Source: Curtobacterium sp. 'Ferrero' (GTDB taxonomy: Bacteria; Actinomycetota; Actinomycetes; Actinomycetales; Microbacteriaceae). Taken from it: a stretch of 64,000 bases of DNA. The translations under genes were made by a program, and so were the position numbers. The notes under the pieces are model-generated. The model was not told where the DNA came from. It was given only the letters and a program-made list of their open reading frames with translations, and did no database searches. Below, piece by piece: positions 45,548 through 54,893 of the stretch; the stretch's first letter is position 1, and each line of letters begins with the position of its first letter. The DNA lies in NCBI RefSeq assembly GCF_002412165.1, contig NZ_NXIA01000017.1, positions 1-64,000 on the forward strand, in the 5' to 3' direction.

Positions 45548-46650
45548 AAACGAGGTTGTCAGTGGCTGAGAAGACCATTACGTACGTCGCGAGTACAGAA
45601 TACGACGGCGGAGCCGAACGGCACATCAAGCGCCTTGCAGAAACTGTCCAACCCGACTGGACGGTTTCTCTGCTGGGCCACCTGGAGGCCTCTCGTGGTG
45701 CGCTACGTACGCTGGGGACATACGCGTTGGGTGGAAAGTGGGTGACGCGAAACCTTCCGCTGGCTTTCGTTCGCTTGCCTTTCGAAAGACGAAAAGCACT
45801 GAGGGCCGCGAAAGAATCGCCGTCGCTCATTTACCACATGCATTTCAAGCGAGAGCAGATTGGGTTCAGCCGTGCCTTCAGCAGATTGGGCTCAGTCATT
45901 TGGACAGAGCACGGTGTGTTTCCGGAACGGCTGTTCGGTCTGATTCTGCGACCGTTCTACCGACGAGCATCCCGCCATGTGGACACAATCGCATGCGTGT
46001 CGGAGAAGGTTCGAGATAGCTTGACAGTGGTCCTCGGTTCGGATAAGAAGCTCATCGTCATACCCAATGCCATCGATGTTGCGCGTTATAAAGAGGCGAG
46101 ATTAGAAGAGCGCGACGCAGCAAGGATGAACTTCTCCTTCCCGTCGGAGCGTCGAGTCGCGCTAGTCATCGGCCGACTGGCAGCGGCGAAGCGTCCTGCG
46201 CTGGCGGTGGACGCTGCCTTAGCTGCAGGTTGCCTCGTGCTTGTCGCGGGATCCGGGCCCGAGGAAGCGCAGCTCCTAGCGAGGTACGAGCAGGTGAAGG
46301 AGGTCGTTATCGTCGGGGAGGTCGACGACACGCGACAGCTGTGGGCTGCGGCGGACGTCCACTTGTTTCTGTCCAATGGCGAGGGGGAGGGGCTGCCGAC
46401 CGTGCTTCTCGAAGCGGCGGCGTCGTCTGTCCCCAGCGTCGCGGCAGTCGATGGTGGATTCGGGGAACTTGCGGTTTCGTTAGGTGGCATCGTTGCCGAC
46501 CCCACTGTTCAGGCAATCGCGTCTGCAATTAAGGCGTCAGAGGTATTGACCATCGACCAGAATGTACTACGCGAGTATGATCTAGTTTCCTGGCGCCTCA
46601 GACACCTCCAGATGTACGAGAAGGCAGTGCGTGATGTTAAATATGAGTGA
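45544..46650 (+). CDS. Glycosyltransferase family 4 (GT-B)
   Basis: The 368-residue protein is a GT-B retaining enzyme. The N-terminal domain starts TITYVASTEYDGGAERHIKRL; the C-terminal domain has VIPNAIDVARYKE, VALVIGRLAAAKRP and the donor-site loop SNGEGEGLPTVLLEAAAS, with the EX7E-like glutamates. It should add a sugar to the lipid-linked repeat unit. ATG at 45544 overlaps the flippase stop (ATGA). The acceptor and donor cannot be told. Confidence 0.85.
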   Translation: MKTRLSVAEKTITYVASTEYDGGAERHIKRLAETVQPDWTVSLLGHLEASRGALRTLGTYALGGKWVTRNLPLAFVRLPFERRKALRAAKESPSLIYHMHFKREQIGFSRAFSRLGSVIWTEHGVFPERLFGLILRPFYRRASRHVDTIACVSEKVRDSLTVVLGSDKKLIVIPNAIDVARYKEARLEERDAARMNFSFPSERRVALVIGRLAAAKRPALAVDAALAAGCLVLVAGSGPEEAQLLARYEQVKEVVIVGEVDDTRQLWAAADVHLFLSNGEGEGLPTVLLEAAASSVPSVAAVDGGFGELAVSLGGIVADPTVQAIASAIKASEVLTIDQNVLREYDLVSWRLRHLQMYEKAVRDVKYE

Positions 46651-47503
46651 GTTGATGGGCCTCCTGCGGTCTGCACACTCGATGGCTCTTATGCAGCTAC
46701 GAAATTATCTTGTCGGCTCGGCAGTGCTCGACCCATCGAGCGGCACGATTGTAAGTCTGACGTCTTATGGACCGCGCCTCGCTTACGTGCATCTAGCCAT
46801 CGAGAGTATCGCGCGGGGAAGCTCGCGGCCTAGTCGACTGATACTTTGGTTGGAGGAGGATGCGAGTCGTCTTTCACTGTCTGCATCAATCAGACGGTTG
46901 CAGAGACGCGGACTCGAGGTCCGCTTTGTCCAAGACGTTGGATCTCACAAGAAATATTGGCCTCTAGTGGTGGACGACGAGTTTAGCGGTCAAGCGGTTG
47001 TGTTGGCTGACGACGATGTGGTCTATCCGACTTACTGGTTGACACGTCTGGAACGCGAGTACGCAAGGGGGCGGGCTGACGTCATTGCGCATCGGGCGGT
47101 TGAGATTGCGTTTGCTAGCTCGGGCAAGCCACTTCCGTATGCGATGTGGAAGCATGCGGGCGCTGCCGATGTCAGCGCGAGAGTCCTGCCCACGGGCGTC
47201 GGCGGAGTCCTCTATAGTCCGGCAGCGCTCGATGCCGTCCGTCGCGCCGGCGCGGGGTTCAAGGAAGTCGCGCCGCGTGCCGATGATTTGTGGTTGCATT
47301 TCTGTGTGGTGAGCGCCGGGTTCTGCCCCCTGCAAATCGAGGACACTTTGCGGCGAGACTTCGTTGATGTTCGTGGCACTGGTAGTCAAACGCTGACTAT
47401 GGCTAATGTCGGTGGAGGCGGGAACGACGCGGTTTTTGCTGAACTTCTCATGTGGGGCTCGTACCGTGATGCGCTACGTCAGGGGTGTCACGCGGCCGAT
47501 TAG
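46631..47503 (+). CDS. Glycosyltransferase-like protein (capsule/LPS type, DDD motif)
   Basis: The 290-residue protein has an N-terminal SLTSYGPRLAYVHLAIESI, a VVLADDDVVYPTYWLTRLEREY segment whose DDD could bind a metal-nucleotide sugar, and PTGVGGVLYSPAALDA, all reminiscent of GT-A enzymes in capsule loci. The start is one of GTG 46631, ATG 46634 or ATG 46643, all overlapping the previous gene's end. It is the last plus-strand gene of the low-GC block. Confidence 0.65.
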   Translation: MMLNMSELMGLLRSAHSMALMQLRNYLVGSAVLDPSSGTIVSLTSYGPRLAYVHLAIESIARGSSRPSRLILWLEEDASRLSLSASIRRLQRRGLEVRFVQDVGSHKKYWPLVVDDEFSGQAVVLADDDVVYPTYWLTRLEREYARGRADVIAHRAVEIAFASSGKPLPYAMWKHAGAADVSARVLPTGVGGVLYSPAALDAVRRAGAGFKEVAPRADDLWLHFCVVSAGFCPLQIEDTLRRDFVDVRGTGSQTLTMANVGGGGNDAVFAELLMWGSYRDALRQGCHAAD

Positions 47504-47897
47504 CCAGATTGCCGTCGAGGTTCTTCGACTACTCCCAGGCATTCCACTCAAGCAAACGAGCGACTGCAGCGCGGGGGACGCGTCGCGTATACAACGTGCC
47601 CTGAGTTCACGTCGGCGCAAAGGCCGAGCGTGAGCCGAGGACCGTTGGTGTTGTAGCACGGTAGGGGAGCCCCGAGGGCGTCGTTGTAACACGCCTAATC
47701 GAGTACCAGCCGATAGGAGTGCTAGCGGGACAATCTACGGCAATGAGTTGTCTCGGCCCCGGCGAGCCCACGCAGATGGGGAGTAGTGCGTCGCAGGCAT
47801 TTGCACGGTTCGGAGAATCAATTAAGAAAGCTCGTCGCTGAAGATCCCCGAGTCTGAACGGCAGGTCTGCTGTTGGACAGCTCACCAATTGGACCGC
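47504..47897. other. Convergent intergenic region in the polysaccharide block
   Basis: About 390 bp separate the two converging glycosyltransferase operons. I see short possible ORFs on the minus strand but none with a ribosome site or a recognisable product, and no clear perfect hairpin. It may be a relic of recombination in the block. Confidence 0.4.
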
Positions 47898-48983
47898 TCA
47901 GTCGGCTGGTTCATTGTTGACGTCTCCGTAGAGGTACTCGGCCGCAACTACTCTGCCATCGCGCAGAGGGAGGTCATCCGTCACACTCCCGGGGGACAAG
48001 CGTGCATCAAGGGCCAGGCATATGCTCTCGGCTAGCGATGCGGCGGAGGGCTCGTCGTGAGTCGCGAAGTGACCACACTTCCTCAGCCAAGGTGCGAGTC
48101 CAGTCTCGTTGGTCGTAACGACGGTCAGCCCGGCAACTAAGGCGTCGTGTATCGGCAGGCCGATCTGCTCCCGCCAGCGGCCGTAGCGAACCGATGGTGC
48201 GATCAGGATGCGCGAATCATTCAGCTCGTTCGCTATAGAACCTTGCGAGAGGAAACCAGCCCATCGCCTCGACGTTGACCGTAGACAGACGAAGCGCTCG
48301 ACAACATCTCGCAGCTCGCCATCCCCGATAATGAGAAGCGACACATCAGGGCGGCGTTGCTCCACGAGGGGCCAAGCCTCGGTGAGAAGTTTGATCCCTT
48401 TACGTTCTTCTAGTTGGCCTACGAAGCAAGCCACGGGTCTGCGCTCGAGTCGATTCACCGCCCCCGGCTTTGCGGGTAGGTTGAGGATCACCGTACTGGC
48501 AATCCTCGGAACCAGAGGGAAGCTTCGATACGTGTCGCGCGCGGACGGACTCGCGAAGGCAAGGCGTTCGAAAGCGGCATATATGTAGATTCCGATGGTG
48601 TGCCGAAGCGCGACTGTGAGGAGTGGATTTGACATGCGCGGCCCGAAAAGTGCGCTTGAGTTATTATTCTCCAGGCAGTAGGTGCGGAATCGTCGCATTC
48701 GGCCGCGTAGTAGTCCTCCGATGAAAAAGCTACAAAAAGCTGCTACCTGAAGCGGGAGGAGGCGCATCCAGAGAGGCTCCCAAATCTCCACGAATGGTGC
48801 CTTAGTCGCGAGTAAAATGTACAATAGTTTTGTCGGGGTGATTCGCCGGATCGAGATGGCCTGGTCGTTGGTGAGATCGTATTTTCCCCACAGATAGTAA
48901 GTGTTCGCTTCCGGCCACTGCTCTAGCAGCTTTAGATGATAGGGCCGGAGCTCAGGAATCACCCGGAGTGGGATCGCTCTCAT
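47898..48983 (-). CDS. Glycosyltransferase family 4 (GT-B)
   Basis: The 361-residue protein shows a GT-B C-terminal domain: PVACFVGQLEERKGIKLLTE, VSLLIIGDGELRDVV, and RILIAPSVRYGRWREQIGLPIHDALVAGLTV with its donor-binding glutamine/acidic region. I chose ATG at 48983, which overlaps the upstream stop as ATGA; ATG at 49013 would add ten Arg-rich residues. It belongs to the minus-strand operon with the two preceding glycosyltransferases. Codon use is AT-richer than the chromosome flanks. Confidence 0.75.
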   Translation of the reverse strand: MRAIPLRVIPELRPYHLKLLEQWPEANTYYLWGKYDLTNDQAISIRRITPTKLLYILLATKAPFVEIWEPLWMRLLPLQVAAFCSFFIGGLLRGRMRRFRTYCLENNNSSALFGPRMSNPLLTVALRHTIGIYIYAAFERLAFASPSARDTYRSFPLVPRIASTVILNLPAKPGAVNRLERRPVACFVGQLEERKGIKLLTEAWPLVEQRRPDVSLLIIGDGELRDVVERFVCLRSTSRRWAGFLSQGSIANELNDSRILIAPSVRYGRWREQIGLPIHDALVAGLTVVTTNETGLAPWLRKCGHFATHDEPSAASLAESICLALDARLSPGSVTDDLPLRDGRVVAAEYLYGDVNNEPAD

Positions 48984-49936
48984 CCGTCGAGCCACTCGGC
49001 CCAAGAGGCGCATGCTCTTTCGTATACTACAAGCGAAGTGCCCGCCGATCTCGTTTCCCCCACAGCACTCTCGATGGCTCTTACCCAGCTCGAGACGTTC
49101 GAGGGGTCCGACACCAACGCGGGGTGTTTTGCGCCGTACATTGTCGAGAGCGAACTGTCCCGCGGGCCAACGACGGGAGTCGCGCGCTCGAGGGCTCTCA
49201 GGGCGATACCGGATTGGTAAAATCGGTGGTAAGGGAGCAGGATGGCGGAACTTGTATCAATTAGACCATCAAGTTCTGACTCCGAAACGAAAGTATCCGA
49301 GACAGTCCATCCCGTAACGGCGGGCCACCCGCGCCCAACGATTTCGAGTTTGTAGTTTCGAAGCTCAGGAGATCGGGACAGCTCCTCAAGGATGGAGATG
49401 TCACGGGTGCCTTTGAATTGCCCGAGTACTCGCACCGTAATGTGGCTCGGATTCTCCCGTCGGTGCACCGGCGGCAGCATCGGGTGGGGGAGCGTCTTAG
49501 CACGAGGCCTCGTGCGGGGCGCAAGATCCTCTTTTGCGGTGTCGGAATGCACGATGAATTGCCTAACGGGCATGCAACTGACCAGCCAACGCATGATGCG
49601 GCCGCTTCCGACGCTCCTCACCAAGGGCACAGGGTCGTGAACGACGATCCAGCAAGCTGCGCTGAAGTTTGCCAAGACGTCGAGGAAGCCGAGAGCGGGC
49701 CAGACAACGACGACGCGATCAGCTTCCTTTTTCGCGGCGTTGCGCATCTGCAGGTATTCAACTACCCATCGCACGCGCGACCCGTCCGGGCGTTGCGAAG
49801 GCTCGAGTATGGTCGAATGCTTGACTTGCGCCCCAGCTTTTTCCAGCACGTGCGTCAGCTCGGCGGAGTAATGCGACAGGGCGCGCCCCAAAGGATTGAC
49901 GATAAGTACTCGTAACGCACGTTCCCCGTTAGTCAT
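48980..49936 (-). CDS. GT-B-type glycosyltransferase
   Basis: The 318-residue protein begins VLIVNPLGRALSHYSAELTHVL and has a central WIVVHDPVPLV segment and a C-terminal GT-B donor domain (ITVRVLGQFKGTRDISILEEL, SAILLPYHRFYQSGIALRALE). The family resembles group-1-like transferases of polysaccharide loci. The start overlaps the end of the DUF1972 gene by 8 bp, and the stop overlaps the next start, so the three genes form one operon. Confidence 0.72.
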   Translation of the reverse strand: MTNGERALRVLIVNPLGRALSHYSAELTHVLEKAGAQVKHSTILEPSQRPDGSRVRWVVEYLQMRNAAKKEADRVVVVWPALGFLDVLANFSAACWIVVHDPVPLVRSVGSGRIMRWLVSCMPVRQFIVHSDTAKEDLAPRTRPRAKTLPHPMLPPVHRRENPSHITVRVLGQFKGTRDISILEELSRSPELRNYKLEIVGRGWPAVTGWTVSDTFVSESELDGLIDTSSAILLPYHRFYQSGIALRALERATPVVGPRDSSLSTMYGAKHPALVSDPSNVSSWVRAIESAVGETRSAGTSLVVYERACASWAEWLDG

Positions 49937-51092
49937 AGCGACGCTTCCTCAGGCTGAGCGCCCTGGTCGAATCGAACTTTCGCGCACCGTTCGCTCCTTG
50001 GTCCGCCAGGTTGCAAAGGCTGCGCTCGTAGGCCTCGCATACGCCATCCCAGGAGTAGTAATTTCCCGCTCGTTGCATAGCGGATGTTACGTAGGTTTCC
50101 CGCTCCGATGACTGCATCATGGTTTCGATGCCGTCGAGGACACTGTCAGAAGTTGCTTGAACGAACATGCCCCCATCGCCCAGGGTCTCGCGGTTATAGA
50201 CCGTGTCGCGAGCTACAATTGGCGCGCCGCTTGCCATGGCCTGCACAAGCGCCGGGTTCGTTCCTCCGACGCTGTGGCCATGAAAGTAGGCCCCCGCATG
50301 CTGCCAGAGCGAGCGTAGCCGAACGTCATCGCTGACGTGTCCCAGCCAGGTGACGTTTGACTGCGCGTCAGCGAGCTTGCGGGCAGCAGCATCGAACTCC
50401 CCACCAAAGCCGTCGCTACCGACTATGACGACTGGCCACTTATCCGCAAGAGCAGGCACCGCCTCGAAAAACTGGATGACACTGTTCTCAGGTACGAAAC
50501 GTGCAACGAGGAGGATATACCCGCGATGGTCCAGGCCGGATTCAGTTGGGAGTTCGCCATGCAGGTCACCGCCGTAGGGTATGAATGTCCCCCGGGTGTT
50601 GAAATCCTTTTGCCAACGATCTCCGATAGCTCGCGCGTCGAATACAAGTTCGTCAGCCCACCTCGCGGAAAGGATTGCGCCGGCTCGAAACACGGCCTTT
50701 GCGGCACGATTCCACTTTGCCCTATCCCACTCAATCCCATCGACGTTCATAAGAGTTGGAATGCCACGCGCGCGAAGCCCTGGCAGAAAGAACCCATTCG
50801 CAACGTTCATCACCAATGCTACGTCTGGCTTCGCTAGCATGGTCGAGATCGATGCCGTCGCGCCGAAGGATAGAGTGCTCAACGACTTCGAGTTGAGCCC
50901 AAAAGTGAACTTGCTATGTATTTCCGGCCTGGCTGAGTGATCGGCTTCAACAACAGATCCCTTCCGTCCGTAGACAGTTACATCCCAGCCGGCGTCCACG
51001 AGGTAGGGGGCGAGCCGGCGAATTGCCGTCTCGAAGCCGCCGTAGTAACTCGGGTATCCACGTGTGCCGATGATGGCCACAGATCGACTCAC
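49929..51092 (-). CDS. DUF1972-containing glycosyltransferase (rhamnosyltransferase-like)
   Basis: The 387-residue protein starts with the DUF1972 signature IGTRGYPSYYGGFETAI, followed by NVDGIEWDRAKWNR and a GT-B C-terminal domain (YILLVARFVPENSVIQFFEA, AGAYFHGHSVGGTNPALVQAMASG). Relatives transfer rhamnose or related deoxysugars. I chose GTG at 51092, which has GGAG 6 nt upstream; GTG at 51104 is the alternative. It is the first gene of the minus-strand operon, next to the recombination boundary. Confidence 0.82.
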   Translation of the reverse strand: MSRSVAIIGTRGYPSYYGGFETAIRRLAPYLVDAGWDVTVYGRKGSVVEADHSARPEIHSKFTFGLNSKSLSTLSFGATASISTMLAKPDVALVMNVANGFFLPGLRARGIPTLMNVDGIEWDRAKWNRAAKAVFRAGAILSARWADELVFDARAIGDRWQKDFNTRGTFIPYGGDLHGELPTESGLDHRGYILLVARFVPENSVIQFFEAVPALADKWPVVIVGSDGFGGEFDAAARKLADAQSNVTWLGHVSDDVRLRSLWQHAGAYFHGHSVGGTNPALVQAMASGAPIVARDTVYNRETLGDGGMFVQATSDSVLDGIETMMQSSERETYVTSAMQRAGNYYSWDGVCEAYERSLCNLADQGANGARKFDSTRALSLRKRRYD

Positions 51093-51229
51093 TGATCGCT
51101 CCACTCGTATATGACGGAAGTTTCATGCTACGGCCTAGACTGGAGTCCTCCTCACCATCACGAGCGTGAGCGGTCCCGACAACGATTCTGCTCTTGAGTC
51201 GCCGAAGAGATGAAATTTCGCCGACCTGC

Positions 51230-52004
51230 CCGCGTCCGGATCCGGTGGCGTGCGCCGAGGTTGGTTGCGGTCCTGCTGAACTAAACGATCCCACACGACC
51301 GCCTCAGAGAGAACCAGCAGATCCAGGTGAACGTCATGGACGCTGCTGTCGAGCACGGCGTCGAGCGCCTGGTCTTCCTCGGTTCGTCGTGCATCTACCC
51401 GAAGCTGGCCGAGCAGCCGATCTACGAGGACGCGCTGCTCACCGGACACCTCGAACCGACCAACGACGCCTACGCGATCGCCAAGATCGCTGGGATCCTC
51501 CAGGTGCAGGCAGTGCGACGGCAGCACGGGCTGCCGTGGATCTCCGCGATGCCGACCAACCTCTACGGTCCCGGCGACAACTTCTCGCCGACGGGCTCCC
51601 ACGTGCTGCCGGCACTGATCCGCCGCTACGACGAAGCCGTGCGGGACGGTGTCGGCCGTGTCGAGAACTGGGGGACCGGATCGCCGCGGCGTGAGTTCCT
51701 GCACGTCGACGACATGGCGTCCGCGGTGTTCCACCTCATCGAGCACTACGACGGCCCCGGGCAGGTCAACGTCGGTACCGGTTCAGACGTGACGATCCGT
51801 GAGATCGCCGACACGATCGCGAAGGTCGTCGGGTTCGAGGGCGAGACGGTCTGGGACACGTCGAAGCCGGACGGCACGCCACAGAAGCTCCTCGACGTGT
51901 CGAAGCTCGCCGAGGCGGGCTGGACCGCGCAGATCGGGCTCGAAGAGGGTCTGCGGAGCACCATCGACTGGTTCCATGAGCACGCCGATTCGATCCGCCA
52001 GTGA
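51230..52004 (+). pseudogene. fcl: Decayed GDP-L-fucose synthase gene
   Basis: The intact 3' part (from about 51300) encodes the C-terminal two thirds of GDP-L-fucose synthase: LVFLGSSCIYPK (catalytic Ser), DAYAIAKIAG (YxxxK), ISAMPTNLYGPGDNFSP and GSPRREFLHVDDMA. The Rossmann N-terminus of about 100 residues is missing. Upstream of the GTG at 51327 the same frame reads RLRENQQIQVN, matching the family, then meets a stop at 51282-51284. Before that, AEVG and RPDPV fragments in another frame suggest frameshifts. The remnant is GC-rich, unlike the DNA to its left. Confidence 0.8.
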
Positions 52005-52040
52005 ACCCGAACGGACATGAGGGACCGTAAGGTTGTCAGC

Positions 52041-53861
52041 ATGTCCGACCTGCCCGAGTCGCGACGCACTGCTGTACGCCGGGGGAACAGGGCCCGGACC
52101 GTGCTGTGGATCGTCCTGGCCATCGTCCTGCTGTTGATCCTCGCCGTCGCCTGGGTGGGCGTGCGGGGTGTGCTCGCGAAGGGGCACCTCGAACGGGCCG
52201 TGGCCGACGTCAGCACGCTTCGGACGCAGGTGACCGGTGGCGACAACGCCGGTGCGGTGAAGACGGCGGCGCACCTCGAGGACCAGGCCGGTGCAGCACG
52301 TTCCCTCACGGGTGACCCCGTGTGGGGCGCGGCCGAACACGTGCCGTTCTTCGGCACGAACCTGCGCGCGGTCCGGCAGGTCGCCGTCGTGGTCGACGAC
52401 GTCGCTCGTGGTGCCGTGAAGCCCGTCGCGGGGGTCGTCGGGAAGCTCGGCACCGACTCGTTCGCACCGAAGGACGGCAAGGTCGACCTGGAGCCGCTCG
52501 TCCAGGCGCAGGCACCCGTCGCGCGTGCGGCCGCCACCATCGACCAGGCCGATCGTGACGCCGACGCGATCGACACCAGCGCCACGCTGTCGCCCGTCAC
52601 CAAGGCGGTCAACCAGCTCCGGAACGCACTGACGTCGGTGAAGGGGCAGGTCGACACTGCCGACATGGTCGTGCAGCTCGCCCCCGGGATGCTCGGCCAC
52701 GACGGCGACCGCAAGTACCTGCTGCTGTTCCAGAACAACGCGGAACTCCGAGCCGGAGGCGGCATCCCGGGCTCGGTCGCGCTCCTGAACGTGCACGACG
52801 GCGCCATCAGCCTCGCCGACCAGCGCGCCGGCTCGTCGTTCGGCCCGTACGAGCAGTCGGTCCTGCCGCTGGAGCAGGGCACCCGGAGCCTGTACGGCGA
52901 CATCACCGGTCGGTACATGCAGGACGTCACGCTCACACCAAGGTTCGACGTCTCGAGCAAGCTCGCGCAGGCGATGTGGAAGAACGAGACCGGCACCCAG
53001 GTCGACGGCGTGGTCGCGATGGACCCGGTCACGCTCAGCTACGTGCTCAAGGCGACCGGGCCGGTGCAGCTGCCGACCGGCGACACGCTCACCTCGGACA
53101 ACGCCGTGAAGCTGCTGCTGAGCGATGTGTACGCCAAGTACCCGGACCCGCAGGTGCAGGACGCGTTCTTCGCAGCAGCCGCGAGCGCCGTGTTCGAGAA
53201 GATCTCCACCGGCGGCTTCGACTCGAAGGAGTTCGTCAGCGCACTCGCCAAGGCAACGTCGGAAGACCGCACGCGCCTCTGGAGCGAGCACCCGTCTGAG
53301 CAGCGTCGGCTCGACGGCACCGCGGTGGCCGGCGCGCTGCCGACCGCGACCAAGGCCTCTCGGCAACTCGGCGTCTACCTCAACGACGGCACCGCTGCCA
53401 AGATGGACTACTACCTCGAGAAGACCGTCTCGGTCGGATCGTCCGTCTGCCGGAAGGACGGCCGCCCCACCTCGGTGGTCGAGGTGACGATCAAGAACAC
53501 CGCACCGGCCGACGCCGCGACGAGCCTGCCCGAGTACGTCACCGGCGGTGGCGCGTTCGGCACGGACCCCGGACTCATCAAGACCCTCATCGCCGTCTAC
53601 GCGCCGACGAACGGCATCTACCTCGGGTCGACACAGGACGGCAAGCAGGTCGGTGTGCAGACCGTCATGGACGGCGGACACCCGGTGGCGCAGCTGCAGA
53701 CGCTCCTCGCCCCGGGCAAGAGCACGACGTTCCGCGTCGCGTTCCTCGGGAGCGCGCAGTACGCCAAGGCCGGCGTCGACGTGCTGTCGACACCGGGTGT
53801 GGAGTACAGCAAGCCGCAGCCGCTGCGGTTCGACTGTGCCGAACCACTCTCAGGCAACTGA
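52041..53861 (+). CDS. DUF4012 cell-surface protein
   Basis: The 606-residue protein has one N-terminal helix (VLWIVLAIVLLLILAVAWVGV) and a large extracytoplasmic DUF4012 region, with the conserved YLLLFQNNAELRAGGGIPGS and the later GDITGRYMQDVTLTP and MDPVTLSYVLKATGPV motifs. DUF4012 proteins occur next to polysaccharide genes, but their role is unknown. I chose ATG at 52041; a TAAGGT hexamer (52028-52033) lies 7 nt upstream, suggesting a leaderless transcript. Confidence 0.85.
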   Translation: MSDLPESRRTAVRRGNRARTVLWIVLAIVLLLILAVAWVGVRGVLAKGHLERAVADVSTLRTQVTGGDNAGAVKTAAHLEDQAGAARSLTGDPVWGAAEHVPFFGTNLRAVRQVAVVVDDVARGAVKPVAGVVGKLGTDSFAPKDGKVDLEPLVQAQAPVARAAATIDQADRDADAIDTSATLSPVTKAVNQLRNALTSVKGQVDTADMVVQLAPGMLGHDGDRKYLLLFQNNAELRAGGGIPGSVALLNVHDGAISLADQRAGSSFGPYEQSVLPLEQGTRSLYGDITGRYMQDVTLTPRFDVSSKLAQAMWKNETGTQVDGVVAMDPVTLSYVLKATGPVQLPTGDTLTSDNAVKLLLSDVYAKYPDPQVQDAFFAAAASAVFEKISTGGFDSKEFVSALAKATSEDRTRLWSEHPSEQRRLDGTAVAGALPTATKASRQLGVYLNDGTAAKMDYYLEKTVSVGSSVCRKDGRPTSVVEVTIKNTAPADAATSLPEYVTGGGAFGTDPGLIKTLIAVYAPTNGIYLGSTQDGKQVGVQTVMDGGHPVAQLQTLLAPGKSTTFRVAFLGSAQYAKAGVDVLSTPGVEYSKPQPLRFDCAEPLSGN

Positions 53862-53926
53862 CGGTGTCGACTGCGTCGACGCGCCCGGACAGCGTTCTCG
53901 AACATCCGCAGAGCGCGATGTGACAT

Positions 53927-53943
53927 GCCCCCACTTCGGGGGC
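53927..53943 (+). terminator. Hairpin after DUF4012 gene
   Basis: GCCCCC-ACTTC-GGGGGC forms a compact hairpin 66 bp after the stop. A GGGGTTTTTTCTTCG segment follows at about 54017 and may be part of a second terminator. Confidence 0.6.
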
Positions 53944-54114
53944 GTGGTCGATCGTGCCAACGGGCGGCGTCCGGTCGATGACGCGGCTGCCGTGTCCGAA
54001 AATGCCCTTTGACCGGGGTTTTTTCTTCGCGGGGTAGAACCCCCGTCCTGCCCTGCGCCCCGTGCTGCTCGACCAGAGGTGATTCCGCCGTGTAACGGTT
54101 TGTGAAACTTTCGG

Positions 54115-54135
54115 TTCAGGTGGCAATCACCTGAA
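54115..54135. promoter_or_regulatory. Inverted repeat upstream of LAXTG protein
   Basis: TTCAGGTG-GCAAT-CACCTGAA is a perfect 8-bp inverted repeat, 120 bp before the start of the LAXTG gene, in an AT-rich stretch that includes possible -10 sequence (GATACG). The 390-bp gap otherwise contains no gene. Confidence 0.5.
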
Positions 54136-54254
54136 GATTCACGATACGTTGAGGGAACTTCGCCATAGCAAGTGCGTGCTCCAGACGTCTTGTAGGGGTG
54201 TACGGGCTCTGGTCTGCAGGGTCTGACGGATCAGATCACTAGGGGAATCACTTC

Positions 54255-54818
54255 ATGAAGAAGCTCATCGCCGCTGCGCTCATCGCGGGCGCGGCCTTCG
54301 TCGCGGTCCCGACCGCCGCCAACGCCGCCGGCTACGCGCCGGAGACCGCGGGCACCGTCTCCGGCAACTACGTCGCCGGTGGCACCGCTGTCATCAACTT
54401 CAACGCCGACGTCTTCGCCCCGGGCGAGACCGTCAACGTGCAGGTCACCGGATCCGGTGCCGTCACGCTCGGCGCGCTGCCGACCACGACCGTCTCCAAG
54501 GCGTACACCGCCGGGGCCGACGGCTCGCTCGCGGTCCGCGTCACCTTCCCGGCCGGCGGCTCGGGTACCTACAACCTGACCGCGACCGGCGCCACCTCGG
54601 GCACCGTCGGCACCGCGTTCCTGACCATCGCGCCGTCCGGCACCGCCGGCACGACCACGGTCGCCGCCAACGGCAACAGCGGCACCGCGGGCGAGCTCGC
54701 CTTCACCGGTGGCACGATCAGCACCCTCGCCCTCTGGGCAGCCGGTGGCGCCATCGTCCTCGGTGGCGGCCTGATCGTCGTCCGCAAGTCGGTGCGTCGT
54801 CAGCGCGAGACCGTCTGA
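54255..54818 (+). CDS. LAXTG sortase-anchored cell-wall protein
   Basis: The 187-residue protein has a signal peptide (MKKLIAAALIAGAAFVAVP, then TAANAA), a Gly/Thr/Val-rich beta-sandwich-like body, and a C-terminal sorting signal with LAFTG, a hydrophobic helix and RKSVRRQR. LAXTG is the motif of class-E sortases of high-GC actinobacteria. A long upstream region (390 bp), a likely operator and a strong terminator suggest an abundant, separately controlled surface protein. No enzyme activity is visible. Confidence 0.85.
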   Translation: MKKLIAAALIAGAAFVAVPTAANAAGYAPETAGTVSGNYVAGGTAVINFNADVFAPGETVNVQVTGSGAVTLGALPTTTVSKAYTAGADGSLAVRVTFPAGGSGTYNLTATGATSGTVGTAFLTIAPSGTAGTTTVAANGNSGTAGELAFTGGTISTLALWAAGGAIVLGGGLIVVRKSVRRQRETV

Positions 54819-54833
54819 GCCTCGCTCCGCTGA

Positions 54834-54869
54834 ACGAGACCCCCGGCACCTCGGTGCCGGGGGTCTCGT
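54834..54869 (+). terminator. 17-bp perfect hairpin terminator
   Basis: ACGAGACCCCCGGCACC (54834-54850) and its exact complement (54853-54869) form a very stable hairpin 16 bp after the LAXTG gene, followed by CGTCGTGTC. Confidence 0.85.
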
Positions 54870-54893
54870 CGTGTCGCGGTGAGCGCTGACAGC

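Noticed and set aside
47607..47888. 93-codon minus-strand ORF in the polysaccharide block
   Set aside because: No ribosome site, no recognisable motif and poor codon pattern; left as intergenic.
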